From positions 1,786,718 through 1,850,717 of the forward strand of contig NZ_BMER01000001.1 in the NCBI RefSeq assembly GCF_014636865.1: a stretch of 64,000 nucleotides of DNA, given 5' to 3'. Positions 1 through 7,533 of this stretch are shown piece after piece (within the stretch, counting starts at the first letter, position 1; every line of letters starts with the position of its first letter). This stretch comes from Parapedobacter pyrenivorans (lineage in GTDB: Bacteria; Bacteroidota; Bacteroidia; Sphingobacteriales; Sphingobacteriaceae). Below the pieces are notes generated by a model. It saw only the letters and a program-made list of their open reading frames with translations, did no database searches and had not been told where the DNA came from. The position numbers and the translations under genes were made by a program.

Positions 1-264
1 AAAATCATCCGGAGCGACTTAAAGACTTCCTACAGCTATGTGCCCACCTATGGCGGGGGCAAGGCCCGGTTTAACCTGGTCCGTGAGGACTACCTAGGGA
101 ATGTGAATATGGGTGCACAGGCCATCATGTTCTCCCTGAACATGGCGGAAGAAGGGCAGAAGGAACACTATCAATCGGTACGTGTGGTGGTTTCAGACCT
201 GCAGTCAGCCAATGGGGTGATTCAGGTGCTTGATTCGGATACACACATCTTTGGATTTAACTAA
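1..264 (+). CDS. Fasciclin-like protein, C-terminal fragment (5' end outside the window)
   Basis: The reading frame is open from base 1 and stops at 262-264, so only about 87 C-terminal residues are present. The tail VRVVVSDLQSANGVIQVLDS resembles the last strands of a fasciclin (FAS1) domain, where a conserved NGVxHVID segment closes the fold. FAS1 proteins of Bacteroidota are usually exported lipoproteins involved in adhesion or glycan binding and often lie beside SusC/SusD and DUF5007 genes. Its stop overlaps the next start by one base, which argues for translational coupling and a shared operon. The family call rests on a short segment and is moderate. Confidence 0.55.
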   Translation, partial: KIIRSDLKTSYSYVPTYGGGKARFNLVREDYLGNVNMGAQAIMFSLNMAEEGQKEHYQSVRVVVSDLQSANGVIQVLDSDTHIFGFN

Positions 265-1121
265 TGGAGCGAATGAAGAACAAACGAATAAACCGGCTCT
301 ACAGCGGTGCACTGATCACATTAGGGCTGTTCCTAGCAGGTAGCTGCGTGGATATTCCCAAAGAAGGCAGTCTTGCCCCCGATATTAACTACCGGAACAG
401 GAAGCAGCAGGCTATTGCCGGACTGGCACAGTCAATCGGCGATTTCCAGGTATCTACATCAACCTTGCCGCTGTATTTCGAGATTGTCAACATCACCGAG
501 GCGAATGGCAACGATGTATCGGCCTTGCAGCAGGAAATTCCGGTCATCCGGTACACCAAGCCGGTTGTTGGCGACGAGACAGCGGAAGAGCTTAAACTCA
601 AATCAGACACCGTGCGGATTCCGGCCGTTGCCATCAATCAGCATACCGGACGTCTGGAAATCCAGGAAGGGAATGGTATCCGGGCGGGAGAGTATCATTT
701 CGATATCCAGGTATCCAATTCATCGGGCACGAGGCTGCTTAAAGACGCACTTGTTATCGAATTTGCCGAATATGAGTTGAAATCATGGTCGGGAAGCATG
801 GCAAAAGCACCCGAGATCGAACGTGTTGGCGATGCACCGAACCAGATCTTGTTTGTCGGGCACCTCGATGGCATGCCGCTCCACGGCAACCGGATTGATT
901 TTACCGAGAGTAGGGCATTAGGATTCAAAGGAACGTTTGTAGACGATACGCAGCAAGGCGAAATCTGGAATGTCGGCTTTCCTGTCAAGGAGGCTACAAC
1001 CTACTGCAACTGGAAAATCACAACGAACGAAAGCGGGGTCGGGGCCAGCACGTATGAAAACGCCGAGTTTAATTTCGTGTTAGGCCGCCCGGGAAGCTAC
1101 ATAATTCGGCTGTACAAATAA
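264..1121 (+). CDS. DUF5007-like surface lipoprotein
   Basis: This is a predicted exported lipoprotein of 285 residues. A basic N-terminus and a hydrophobic stretch lead to a lipobox LAGSC around residue 28, followed by an acidic and Ser-rich region. The rest is beta-rich without catalytic motifs. Its layout (NYRNRKQQAIAGL near the start, NWKITTNESG and a VLGRPGSYIIRLYK end) fits the DUF5007 family, proteins of unknown function found only in Bacteroidota beside fasciclin and LamG proteins. The start ATG at 264 overlaps the preceding stop, and an 11-nt gap separates it from the next gene. A role in ligand binding at the outer membrane is inferred from context only. Confidence 0.6.
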   Translation: MERMKNKRINRLYSGALITLGLFLAGSCVDIPKEGSLAPDINYRNRKQQAIAGLAQSIGDFQVSTSTLPLYFEIVNITEANGNDVSALQQEIPVIRYTKPVVGDETAEELKLKSDTVRIPAVAINQHTGRLEIQEGNGIRAGEYHFDIQVSNSSGTRLLKDALVIEFAEYELKSWSGSMAKAPEIERVGDAPNQILFVGHLDGMPLHGNRIDFTESRALGFKGTFVDDTQQGEIWNVGFPVKEATTYCNWKITTNESGVGASTYENAEFNFVLGRPGSYIIRLYK

Positions 1122-1131
1122 ATATCACGGA

Positions 1132-2769
1132 ATGAGAACTTTTTTTAGATTTTCCATCATGGTGCTGACCCTTAGTGTTGCGGTCTGCCGGTTATCATTG
1201 GCCGCTGCCGATGGTACAAAGAAAATTCTGGTGATCGGTGTCGATGGAATCATCAATACCGCCATAGATTATGCAACAACACCGGGTATTGACCAATTGA
1301 TTGCCAATGCCTCCTACAGCATGAACGGCTTCAGCGGCGTGCCGGCGTACGCGTCGACGGGTTGGGCTACGATGCTGACCGGAGTCTCGGTTGGTAAGCA
1401 CCACGTGACTTCCAATCACTCTTTTGAAGGCAATCAGTTCGGTCTTTACCCGTCCGTCGTAACCCGTATCAAGTCGGCCAATCCCGGTATATCGGTAGCG
1501 TCCATTGTACGTAATGCGTCCATCAACGATTTACTGAATAGCGCTGCGGACGACAAGTTCCACTTCGCTTCTGACGAAGCGGTTTATGCCAAATCGGAAG
1601 AGTTGCTGAAGCAGGCCGATGCGGATGTGGTGTTTGTGCAGTTCAGCAGCCCCGAGGAAGTCGGCGAGGAGACTGGGTTCCAACTGCGGGAGGCGCGGTA
1701 CGTACAGGCCATCCAAAAGATCGACCAATATGTCTCGAAACTGCACGCAGCCATCCAATCGCGGCAAAATTATGCCAGTGAGGACTGGGCGATTTTTCTG
1801 GTGTCGTCCCATGGCGGAACGGAATCCGGCGCGTATACGAACAACAGCGAGGAAGAAATCAACGTGCCCATCATTCTTTCGGGTGCAAGCCTGGACAACA
1901 AAGAATTGGTGGGCAGTGCATTGAGCCCCCGCGAAAACACAGACAACATACTGACCATCAGTAAAAACCCATCTGGCGACCGCACCTACGTCCGAGTTCC
2001 CATCGGGGGTACCGCCTTACAGGGTATGGAGAAGTATACCATTGAGCTTTGGGTCAAGGCAGGCAGTGACAACAGCAGCGACCCGGCAATCATGGGCGAT
2101 AAAGATTGGGACTCCGGCGGCAATCCCGGGTTTGTCCTCTGCCGGAGTGGATCCACGTGGAAAATCAATTTTGCAAACCACAAAAGCGAGCGCTACGACA
2201 TCGGTTCGAGCAAGCCGATAGAGGATGGCCGCTGGCATCACCTGGCGGTGACGTTTGACAAGACCAACGAGTGCCGCGTATACCAGGACGGGGAACTGGT
2301 TAACTCCTCGCCGCTCACCTACAAGCCCGAGGATAACATGACCTCGCCATATAATTACATCAACTTTGCCCAGGAAGGTACCGGGAGCTACGGCGGTGGC
2401 AGTCCGAACTGGTCGGGCGCATTTAACGAAGTACGGATATGGACCGACGTACTGCCTACCGAAACGATCAGGAACTACATGTACTTGCGAAACCTTGAAA
2501 ACAGCGACCATCCCAACTTATCGTCGTTAAACCTCTACCTAAAGCTGGATGAGACCCGGGGCAATATGATCCGTGATTTCAGCGGCAAAGGAAACCACGG
2601 CGAACTGGTTGGCAATGCTACGCAGCGCCACCCGTATTATCCCATCGGCCTCACCGATGTAGCTGTCAATATCGTGGGGCATTTGGGATTGAATATCGAC
2701 GGAAGTTGGGGATTGGAAGGCAATGCGTTGAAATCGAATGTGCCTTACCGTTTATTTAAAGTGAATTAA
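1132..2769 (+). CDS. NPP/alkaline-phosphatase-fold protein fused to LamG and DUF4983-like domains; metal site degenerate
   Basis: This 545-residue exported protein starts with a signal peptide (about residues 1-26). Residues 30-260 look like a type I phosphodiesterase/nucleotide pyrophosphatase fold: VIGVDG (Asp38) and YASTGWATMLTG (Ser75/Thr76 at the nucleophile position). Residues about 285-430 form a LamG jelly roll (IELWVKAGS, GRWHHLAVTFD), and the last ~100 residues fit DUF4983, which often follows LamG in this phylum. Set against the intact paralogue at 10815, the DxxxH metal motif reads ExxxE (SSPEEVGEETG) and SSDHGG reads VSSHGG, so key metal ligands are missing. It may be a substrate-binding pseudoenzyme rather than a hydrolase. 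It lies in the operon between the DUF5007 and small lipoprotein genes. Confidence 0.75.
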   Translation: MRTFFRFSIMVLTLSVAVCRLSLAAADGTKKILVIGVDGIINTAIDYATTPGIDQLIANASYSMNGFSGVPAYASTGWATMLTGVSVGKHHVTSNHSFEGNQFGLYPSVVTRIKSANPGISVASIVRNASINDLLNSAADDKFHFASDEAVYAKSEELLKQADADVVFVQFSSPEEVGEETGFQLREARYVQAIQKIDQYVSKLHAAIQSRQNYASEDWAIFLVSSHGGTESGAYTNNSEEEINVPIILSGASLDNKELVGSALSPRENTDNILTISKNPSGDRTYVRVPIGGTALQGMEKYTIELWVKAGSDNSSDPAIMGDKDWDSGGNPGFVLCRSGSTWKINFANHKSERYDIGSSKPIEDGRWHHLAVTFDKTNECRVYQDGELVNSSPLTYKPEDNMTSPYNYINFAQEGTGSYGGGSPNWSGAFNEVRIWTDVLPTETIRNYMYLRNLENSDHPNLSSLNLYLKLDETRGNMIRDFSGKGNHGELVGNATQRHPYYPIGLTDVAVNIVGHLGLNIDGSWGLEGNALKSNVPYRLFKVN

Positions 2770-2781
2770 TCACCGATAACT

Positions 2782-3261
2782 ATGCGAACACAACTTATTT
2801 TAAGAAACAACTTATTTGCCTTAATGGCTGTATGTTGCTTGCTATTAGGTGGCTGCGAGAAGGATTTTGTGCGTGACCATGGCTTGGATGCTGATCAGCT
2901 TGTAGCCGGGCGACTGGATGGTACATGGGGAGATCCAACTTCAATAGTTACTCCGGATGATATCCCGAATGAAATCTTCGGTGGGATGCGTTTGGTATTT
3001 ACGACCGATGCCGACGGGTATCCGGCGCAATTCTCCGCCAAGGACTGCCCGATTGTTTTTGGCTCCGAAGCGGGAACCTGGTCGGTGTCCGGCACACCGG
3101 ACTCGGCAAAAGTTGTTTTGTCCGGCGTAGCACCCGTAGACGAATTTGACATCCAGGTATCCTCCACTTCGCTGACCCTTTCCTTTTATATGGGCTGGGA
3201 AAATACGGAGACCGGCGAGCAGGGTGAAGGAGAATTCAGTGCAACGCTCACGAGGAAATAA
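2782..3261 (+). CDS. Small lipoprotein, possibly lipocalin-like (DUF5004 type)
   Basis: A 159-residue exported lipoprotein whose signal sequence ends in the lipobox LLGGC (Cys25). The mature part has the order GTW...RLVFTTDADGYP...AGTWSVSG...STSLTLSF...GEFSATLTRK. This alternating strand pattern is typical of small Bacteroidota lipocalin-like proteins that measure a modelled 'GTW' strand, such as DUF5004. No catalytic residues are visible. It lies 12 nt after the phosphodiesterase-like gene and 23 nt before the Ig-like/LamG gene, so it belongs to the same operon. The family assignment is tentative, while the lipoprotein call is firm. Confidence 0.55.
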   Translation: MRTQLILRNNLFALMAVCCLLLGGCEKDFVRDHGLDADQLVAGRLDGTWGDPTSIVTPDDIPNEIFGGMRLVFTTDADGYPAQFSAKDCPIVFGSEAGTWSVSGTPDSAKVVLSGVAPVDEFDIQVSSTSLTLSFYMGWENTETGEQGEGEFSATLTRK

Positions 3262-3284
3262 TACGAACGATAATGTTATTAGAT

Positions 3285-4817
3285 ATGAACAAAGTAAAAT
3301 ACAGGTATAGGCAGCTGCAATTGGTATGGGTCGTTATCGCGGCGGTTTGCCTGGGTGCGTGCAAAGAAGAGTTTGATCACACCATCGATACGGCCAATCC
3401 CACCGTTGTCAGCTACAACCCAGTATCCGGGGTGGAGGGCATCGCGATCGACAGCAGGCTGATATTGACGTTTGATGAAATTGTCAAGAAAGGCAAAGGC
3501 ACCATCACCATCGCCGGCGAATCGGGTGGCACGCAGGTGATCGACGTAACGTCCGATGACGTAACGATCGGCGAAGACGAGCGGATTGTCACCATCGTTC
3601 CATCGGAGTTCGACGCGGATGAAGTGTATACCGTTACGTTGGAACGCGGAATCGTAATGGATTTGCTGGACAATGAATTTATGGGATTGCCCGAAGGTAC
3701 CTCGTGGACATTCACCACAGCGGGAGAAAGTGGCTTGCCGTTGACAGCCATGATGCCAGCGAATGGTGGAACAGACGCCTCGTTGTTCGACCTATACCTT
3801 GCTTTCGCCTCAGCAGTAAGCAAAGGGGAAGGAAATATCCGGGTCATAGGACCTGACGGCAGCGTGCTCGCCGATTTGCCCGTGGCCAGCCAGCAGGTGA
3901 TGATCAATGGCGGCGAAGTGACCGTTAGCTTACCGACACCCTTGGCATTTGCTACGGATTACCGCGTAACCATCGAAGAAGGTGCGTTTGTAGATATCAA
4001 TGGTAAAACCTTCCAGGGATTTGATGAGGCATCACCGTGGGCATTTACGACCACAGCCGGCAGTGCCGATGATGTGGTGGTTTACCTGCCTATGGACGAT
4101 GATCTGGCTGATGCCAGCGGAAATAGATTTGATGCTACTTTGGGAATGAAGGCGACAGCCGAGATAGGCTTCGTGGAAGACCCAATCCGCGGCAAGGTGG
4201 TTGAGTTTAACCCCGGTTCCTATGCCGTTTTGCCCAAGCACGATCTGCTACGGCCAACGGCTACGCAAAACTTCAGCATCAACCTTTGGGTGAAACTGCA
4301 GGGTATAGGTTCTGACCCCGTCATCTTCTCGAATTCTGACTGGGATAGTGGCAGCAATCCGGGTCTGGTACTTTGTACCGATGGCGGAGCCACGTATAAT
4401 GGTACGCCGGAAACGGGGCGGGGCTGGATCGTGAAAGTGGCCGGCAGCGATGCCAATGCCCGCACCCGTATCGACTGGCGGGCGGGGCAGACCAATCCGC
4501 CCGCACCGGCATTGTCAGACAATCGATGGCACATGGTTACCATGGTCATCAACCAAACCGAAAAGCAGCTGCAGGTGTATATCGATGGCACGGCCTATGC
4601 ACAGGACGGCAATCCTTCGAGTGACGACCTGAGTACGCTTGTCGGGCCGCTGTGGGACGAAGTCAATGACTATCCATTTACCCTGTGGGAGGGCGGAACC
4701 GGTGATTATAACGCCGGCAGCGATACCCGGAAAGTACTAACCGGTTTGATGGATGAATTGCATATCTATAAAAAGGCACTGACGGAGGCGGAAGTGACCG
4801 CATTGTATAACGATTAA
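3285..4817 (+). CDS. Surface lipoprotein with two Ig-like (Big_5) domains and a C-terminal LamG domain
   Basis: About 510 residues. A signal sequence ends in a lipobox VCLGAC. Two consecutive Big_5-type Ig-like domains follow: the first begins VVSYNPVSGVEGIAIDSRLI and ends WTFTTAG, the second begins LTAMMPANGGTDASLFDLYL and ends WAFTTTAG. The C-terminal ~250 residues are a LamG/concanavalin-like jelly roll (FSINLWVKLQG, RWHMVTMVIN, LTGLMDELHIYKKALTEAEV). Its strand SDWDSGSNPGLVLC nearly repeats one in the LamG domain of the 1132 gene, so the two lectin-like domains are related. An in-frame ATG at 3273 is an alternative start; 3285 gives a more usual lipoprotein signal. Likely role: binding a carbohydrate or phospho-glycan at the cell surface (inferred). 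Confidence 0.75.
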   Translation: MNKVKYRYRQLQLVWVVIAAVCLGACKEEFDHTIDTANPTVVSYNPVSGVEGIAIDSRLILTFDEIVKKGKGTITIAGESGGTQVIDVTSDDVTIGEDERIVTIVPSEFDADEVYTVTLERGIVMDLLDNEFMGLPEGTSWTFTTAGESGLPLTAMMPANGGTDASLFDLYLAFASAVSKGEGNIRVIGPDGSVLADLPVASQQVMINGGEVTVSLPTPLAFATDYRVTIEEGAFVDINGKTFQGFDEASPWAFTTTAGSADDVVVYLPMDDDLADASGNRFDATLGMKATAEIGFVEDPIRGKVVEFNPGSYAVLPKHDLLRPTATQNFSINLWVKLQGIGSDPVIFSNSDWDSGSNPGLVLCTDGGATYNGTPETGRGWIVKVAGSDANARTRIDWRAGQTNPPAPALSDNRWHMVTMVINQTEKQLQVYIDGTAYAQDGNPSSDDLSTLVGPLWDEVNDYPFTLWEGGTGDYNAGSDTRKVLTGLMDELHIYKKALTEAEVTALYND

Positions 4818-4833
4818 CTGAATAAAGACAACG

Positions 4834-6012
4834 ATGATGAAGAAGCTTTTTCAATTTTGTGTTTTACTTATGGTTTGGCACGCGGGACTTGCCGCAGATA
4901 AACCAAGTTTCGTGGTACTTCCCTATTTACAATGGGCTACCCAAACGAGCATTGTGGTGAAGTGGGAAACGGAACACCCTACAATAGGTTGGGTAGAGTA
5001 CGGACCCGCGGAGTTCAAGGCGAAGAAACCCAATCTTTCGCGCAAGAGTGTTGTCAATCCGGATACGGACTTCCATACCGTGCAGTTAACAGCGCTGGAA
5101 GCACAGACCGAGTACTTTTACCGGACGGTGAGCGTTAGCCAGCAGGGTGACACGCTGTACAGTTCCGTGTATCCGTTCAAAACCGCGGTAAAGGAAGACA
5201 CCCCGATCGGCTTTATCGTGTTTTCCGATTCGCAGGGGCGGCCCAATCCAAACGTATGGGGACAGGTAGCCACCTTGGCTGAGTTGGAACGGCCCGATTT
5301 TGCCATTCATGCGGGCGATCAGGTAGACAACGGGCACCGGCTTAGCGATTGGGTGGGGCAGTTTCTTCCCCAAGGGCAGCCGTTTATGAGCAAGTACAAC
5401 GTCTACGCGACGCTCGGTAACCACGAGGGGGATGCGCCGTATTTCCACAAATACCTCGGTCACCCCGAAAAAAAGCGCGCTTTTACGGTCACATACGGGA
5501 ATACCCAGATTATCCTCTTCGATTCCAATCAGGACATGTCAGTCGGTAGTGAACACTACAAAGAACTGGAAGCAGAATTGGCGAAATCCACCGCCCGATG
5601 GAAGATCGTCGCTCATCACCACTGCATTTTTTCGTCGGATAATGACGATCATGGCAATACGCATGTGGGCAAATCCACATTGGGCATGCCGCGTTTGGCC
5701 CATTTGCCAGCGCTGTATGAAAAATACGATGTGGACCTGGTGTTCTACGGGCACGTTCACACCTATGAGCGCACCTGGCCGATACGGAACAATGAGGTAG
5801 ACAACCACAATGGGATTACTTACATACAGATCGGCGGCAACGGTGGCAGCCTGGAAACGCCGGCATTGCTGCGCTCTTGGTTTACCAATAAGCTGAAATA
5901 TGGTCACCATTACGGTTATGTCCGCATAGCCGGCGATGAATTGCATTTTCAGGCCATGGACCTCAACGGACAGGTATTCGACCAATTCCAGTTGGAAAAG
6001 ATAGCCAAGTAA
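4834..6012 (+). CDS. Exported purple-acid-phosphatase-like metallophosphoesterase
   Basis: This 392-residue enzyme has a signal peptide (residues 1-21), an N-terminal fibronectin-III-like domain (about 25-115; PYLQWATQTSIVVKWET, TEYFYRTVS) and a calcineurin-like phosphoesterase domain. Metal-binding motifs are all present: FSDSQG, HAGDQVD, LGNHEGD, VAHHH and GHVHTYER. This domain pair is that of purple acid phosphatases, which hydrolyse phosphomonoesters or diesters in the periplasm or outside the cell. It is the last gene of operon A; a terminator follows at 6036. A longer paralogue lies at 7534. An ATG at 4837 is an equal start candidate. The substrate cannot be read from sequence. Confidence 0.85.
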   Translation: MMKKLFQFCVLLMVWHAGLAADKPSFVVLPYLQWATQTSIVVKWETEHPTIGWVEYGPAEFKAKKPNLSRKSVVNPDTDFHTVQLTALEAQTEYFYRTVSVSQQGDTLYSSVYPFKTAVKEDTPIGFIVFSDSQGRPNPNVWGQVATLAELERPDFAIHAGDQVDNGHRLSDWVGQFLPQGQPFMSKYNVYATLGNHEGDAPYFHKYLGHPEKKRAFTVTYGNTQIILFDSNQDMSVGSEHYKELEAELAKSTARWKIVAHHHCIFSSDNDDHGNTHVGKSTLGMPRLAHLPALYEKYDVDLVFYGHVHTYERTWPIRNNEVDNHNGITYIQIGGNGGSLETPALLRSWFTNKLKYGHHYGYVRIAGDELHFQAMDLNGQVFDQFQLEKIAK

Positions 6013-6035
6013 CGACGCAACCAGTACCTAAACGG

Positions 6036-6074
6036 AAACGGGATGCCTTGCAAGTTCAGGGCGCCCGTTTTTTT
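6036..6074 (+). terminator. Rho-independent terminator after operon A
   Basis: AAACGGG at 6036-6042 pairs perfectly with CCCGTTT at 6064-6070, with two further G-C pairs possible inside the arm, and the stem runs directly into a T-tract (6068-6074). It sits 24 nt after the phosphatase stop codon and separates operon A from operon B. Confidence 0.75.
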
Positions 6075-6152
6075 GTTTAACGATTTCTTAATTCCAATTG
6101 CAAGTTTTGTTAATAAACAATGTTTAGTATTGATAAACTTTAATGCGATTTG

Positions 6153-7523
6153 ATGAGCGATACCAAACATACGGCAAAGCATTTGGTTGAGGAGGGCGAT
6201 CTTAATCTGAGCGGTCAGCGTAAGCAATGGCACGACGCACTCACCGACGGCGCGACCCAAGCTGCTTTGCAACGGGATGCCGACCGTTTTCTACATCAAG
6301 CACTTTCCACCCCCTGTCTGGATGTGCTGGCATCGAGCGATGGCGTGCGGCTGACGAGCCTTGCGGGTAAGATCTATGTCGATTTCCACGGCAATAATGT
6401 ACACCAATTGGGATATAACAATTCGTTTATCATCGATCGTGTGAAGCAGCAGCTGGATACACTGGCGTTCTGCCCGCGCCGGTTTACCAACCTGCCGGCC
6501 ATCGAGCTGGCAGAGCGGCTGGCTGCGCTGACCGAACACCGGTTAAGCAGGGTGCTCTTCGCGCCGGGGGGTACATCGGCTATCGGTATGGCCTTGAAAC
6601 TGGCCCGCATCCACACCGGTAAATTTAAAACGCTGGCCATGTACGATGCTTTCCACGGTGCATCGATGGATAGCATTTCGTTGGGCGGCGAATATGTTTT
6701 CCAGCAGGGGCTGGGGCCGTTGATGGCAGGGAGTGTACACGTCCCGCCTGTGGACAGCTACCGGGGCATGTGGTTTAACCCGAATGACAGGAGCGGGGAT
6801 ATGGCGTACGCCGATTACCTGGGATACGTATTGGAGAAGGAAGGTGATATCGGGGTGTTGGTTGCGGAGACCGTACGCAGCACCACGGTACATGTTCCGT
6901 CACAAGCGTATTGGCAGCGTATCCGGGAATTGTGCGATCAGCACGGGGTACTGCTGGTTTTCGATGAAATCCCGATCGGGCTGGGGCGTACAGGTAAGTC
7001 GTTTGCTTACCAGCACTACGGCATCGTACCCGACATCGTCGTGTTGGGCAAGGGGTTGGGAGCAGGTATTATGCCGATGGCTGCTATGCTCTGTAAAGAT
7101 GAGTTGAATGTCGCGGCGCAGGTTTCCTTGGGGCATTTCACCCACGAGAAGAGCCCATTGGGCGCCGCCGCCGCATTGGCTGGGCTGGATTATATGGATA
7201 CGCACGATATCCTGCCGCATGTCGGCCGGATGGAACGGATTATGGCCGATCGCCTGGAGGCTATGAAAGCGACCTATGAAGCGATAGGCGACGTTCGGGG
7301 TATCGGTTTATTATGGGGCGTAGAACTGGTGAAAAATAGAGAGACTAAAGCACCCGATGCGGCATTGGCGGAACGTGTGTTGTACCATTGCCTTGGCCGG
7401 GGATTGAGCTTTAAGGTATCCGGCGGCAATGTGCTTTCCCTTTATCCGCCGCTGGTGATTACCGAAGACGAGCTGCATCGGGCACTGGATATATTGGATG
7501 ACGCCTTTCGATCTCAAGTATAA
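6153..7523 (+). CDS. Class-III PLP-dependent aminotransferase or lyase (first paralogue)
   Basis: A 456-residue cytosolic fold-type I PLP enzyme. Visible motifs are the substrate/PLP region APGGTSAIGMALKLAR, the cofactor Asp in LLVFDEIPIGLGRTG, and the Schiff-base Lys at about residue 300 in VLGKGLGAG. Class III members transfer amino groups from omega-amines; close relatives are ammonia- or phospho-lyases acting on phosphoethanolamine or hydroxylated aminoethylphosphonate. The start is taken at ATG 6153; an upstream TTG is less likely. It is the first gene of operon B, with a long AT-rich leader (6075-6152). The downstream phosphonatase-like and FAD oxidase genes suggest an aminophosphonate or amino-alcohol phosphate substrate. 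Transaminase versus lyase is not decidable from sequence. Confidence 0.8.
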   Translation: MSDTKHTAKHLVEEGDLNLSGQRKQWHDALTDGATQAALQRDADRFLHQALSTPCLDVLASSDGVRLTSLAGKIYVDFHGNNVHQLGYNNSFIIDRVKQQLDTLAFCPRRFTNLPAIELAERLAALTEHRLSRVLFAPGGTSAIGMALKLARIHTGKFKTLAMYDAFHGASMDSISLGGEYVFQQGLGPLMAGSVHVPPVDSYRGMWFNPNDRSGDMAYADYLGYVLEKEGDIGVLVAETVRSTTVHVPSQAYWQRIRELCDQHGVLLVFDEIPIGLGRTGKSFAYQHYGIVPDIVVLGKGLGAGIMPMAAMLCKDELNVAAQVSLGHFTHEKSPLGAAAALAGLDYMDTHDILPHVGRMERIMADRLEAMKATYEAIGDVRGIGLLWGVELVKNRETKAPDAALAERVLYHCLGRGLSFKVSGGNVLSLYPPLVITEDELHRALDILDDAFRSQV

Positions 7524-7533
7524 CGAATTACGG

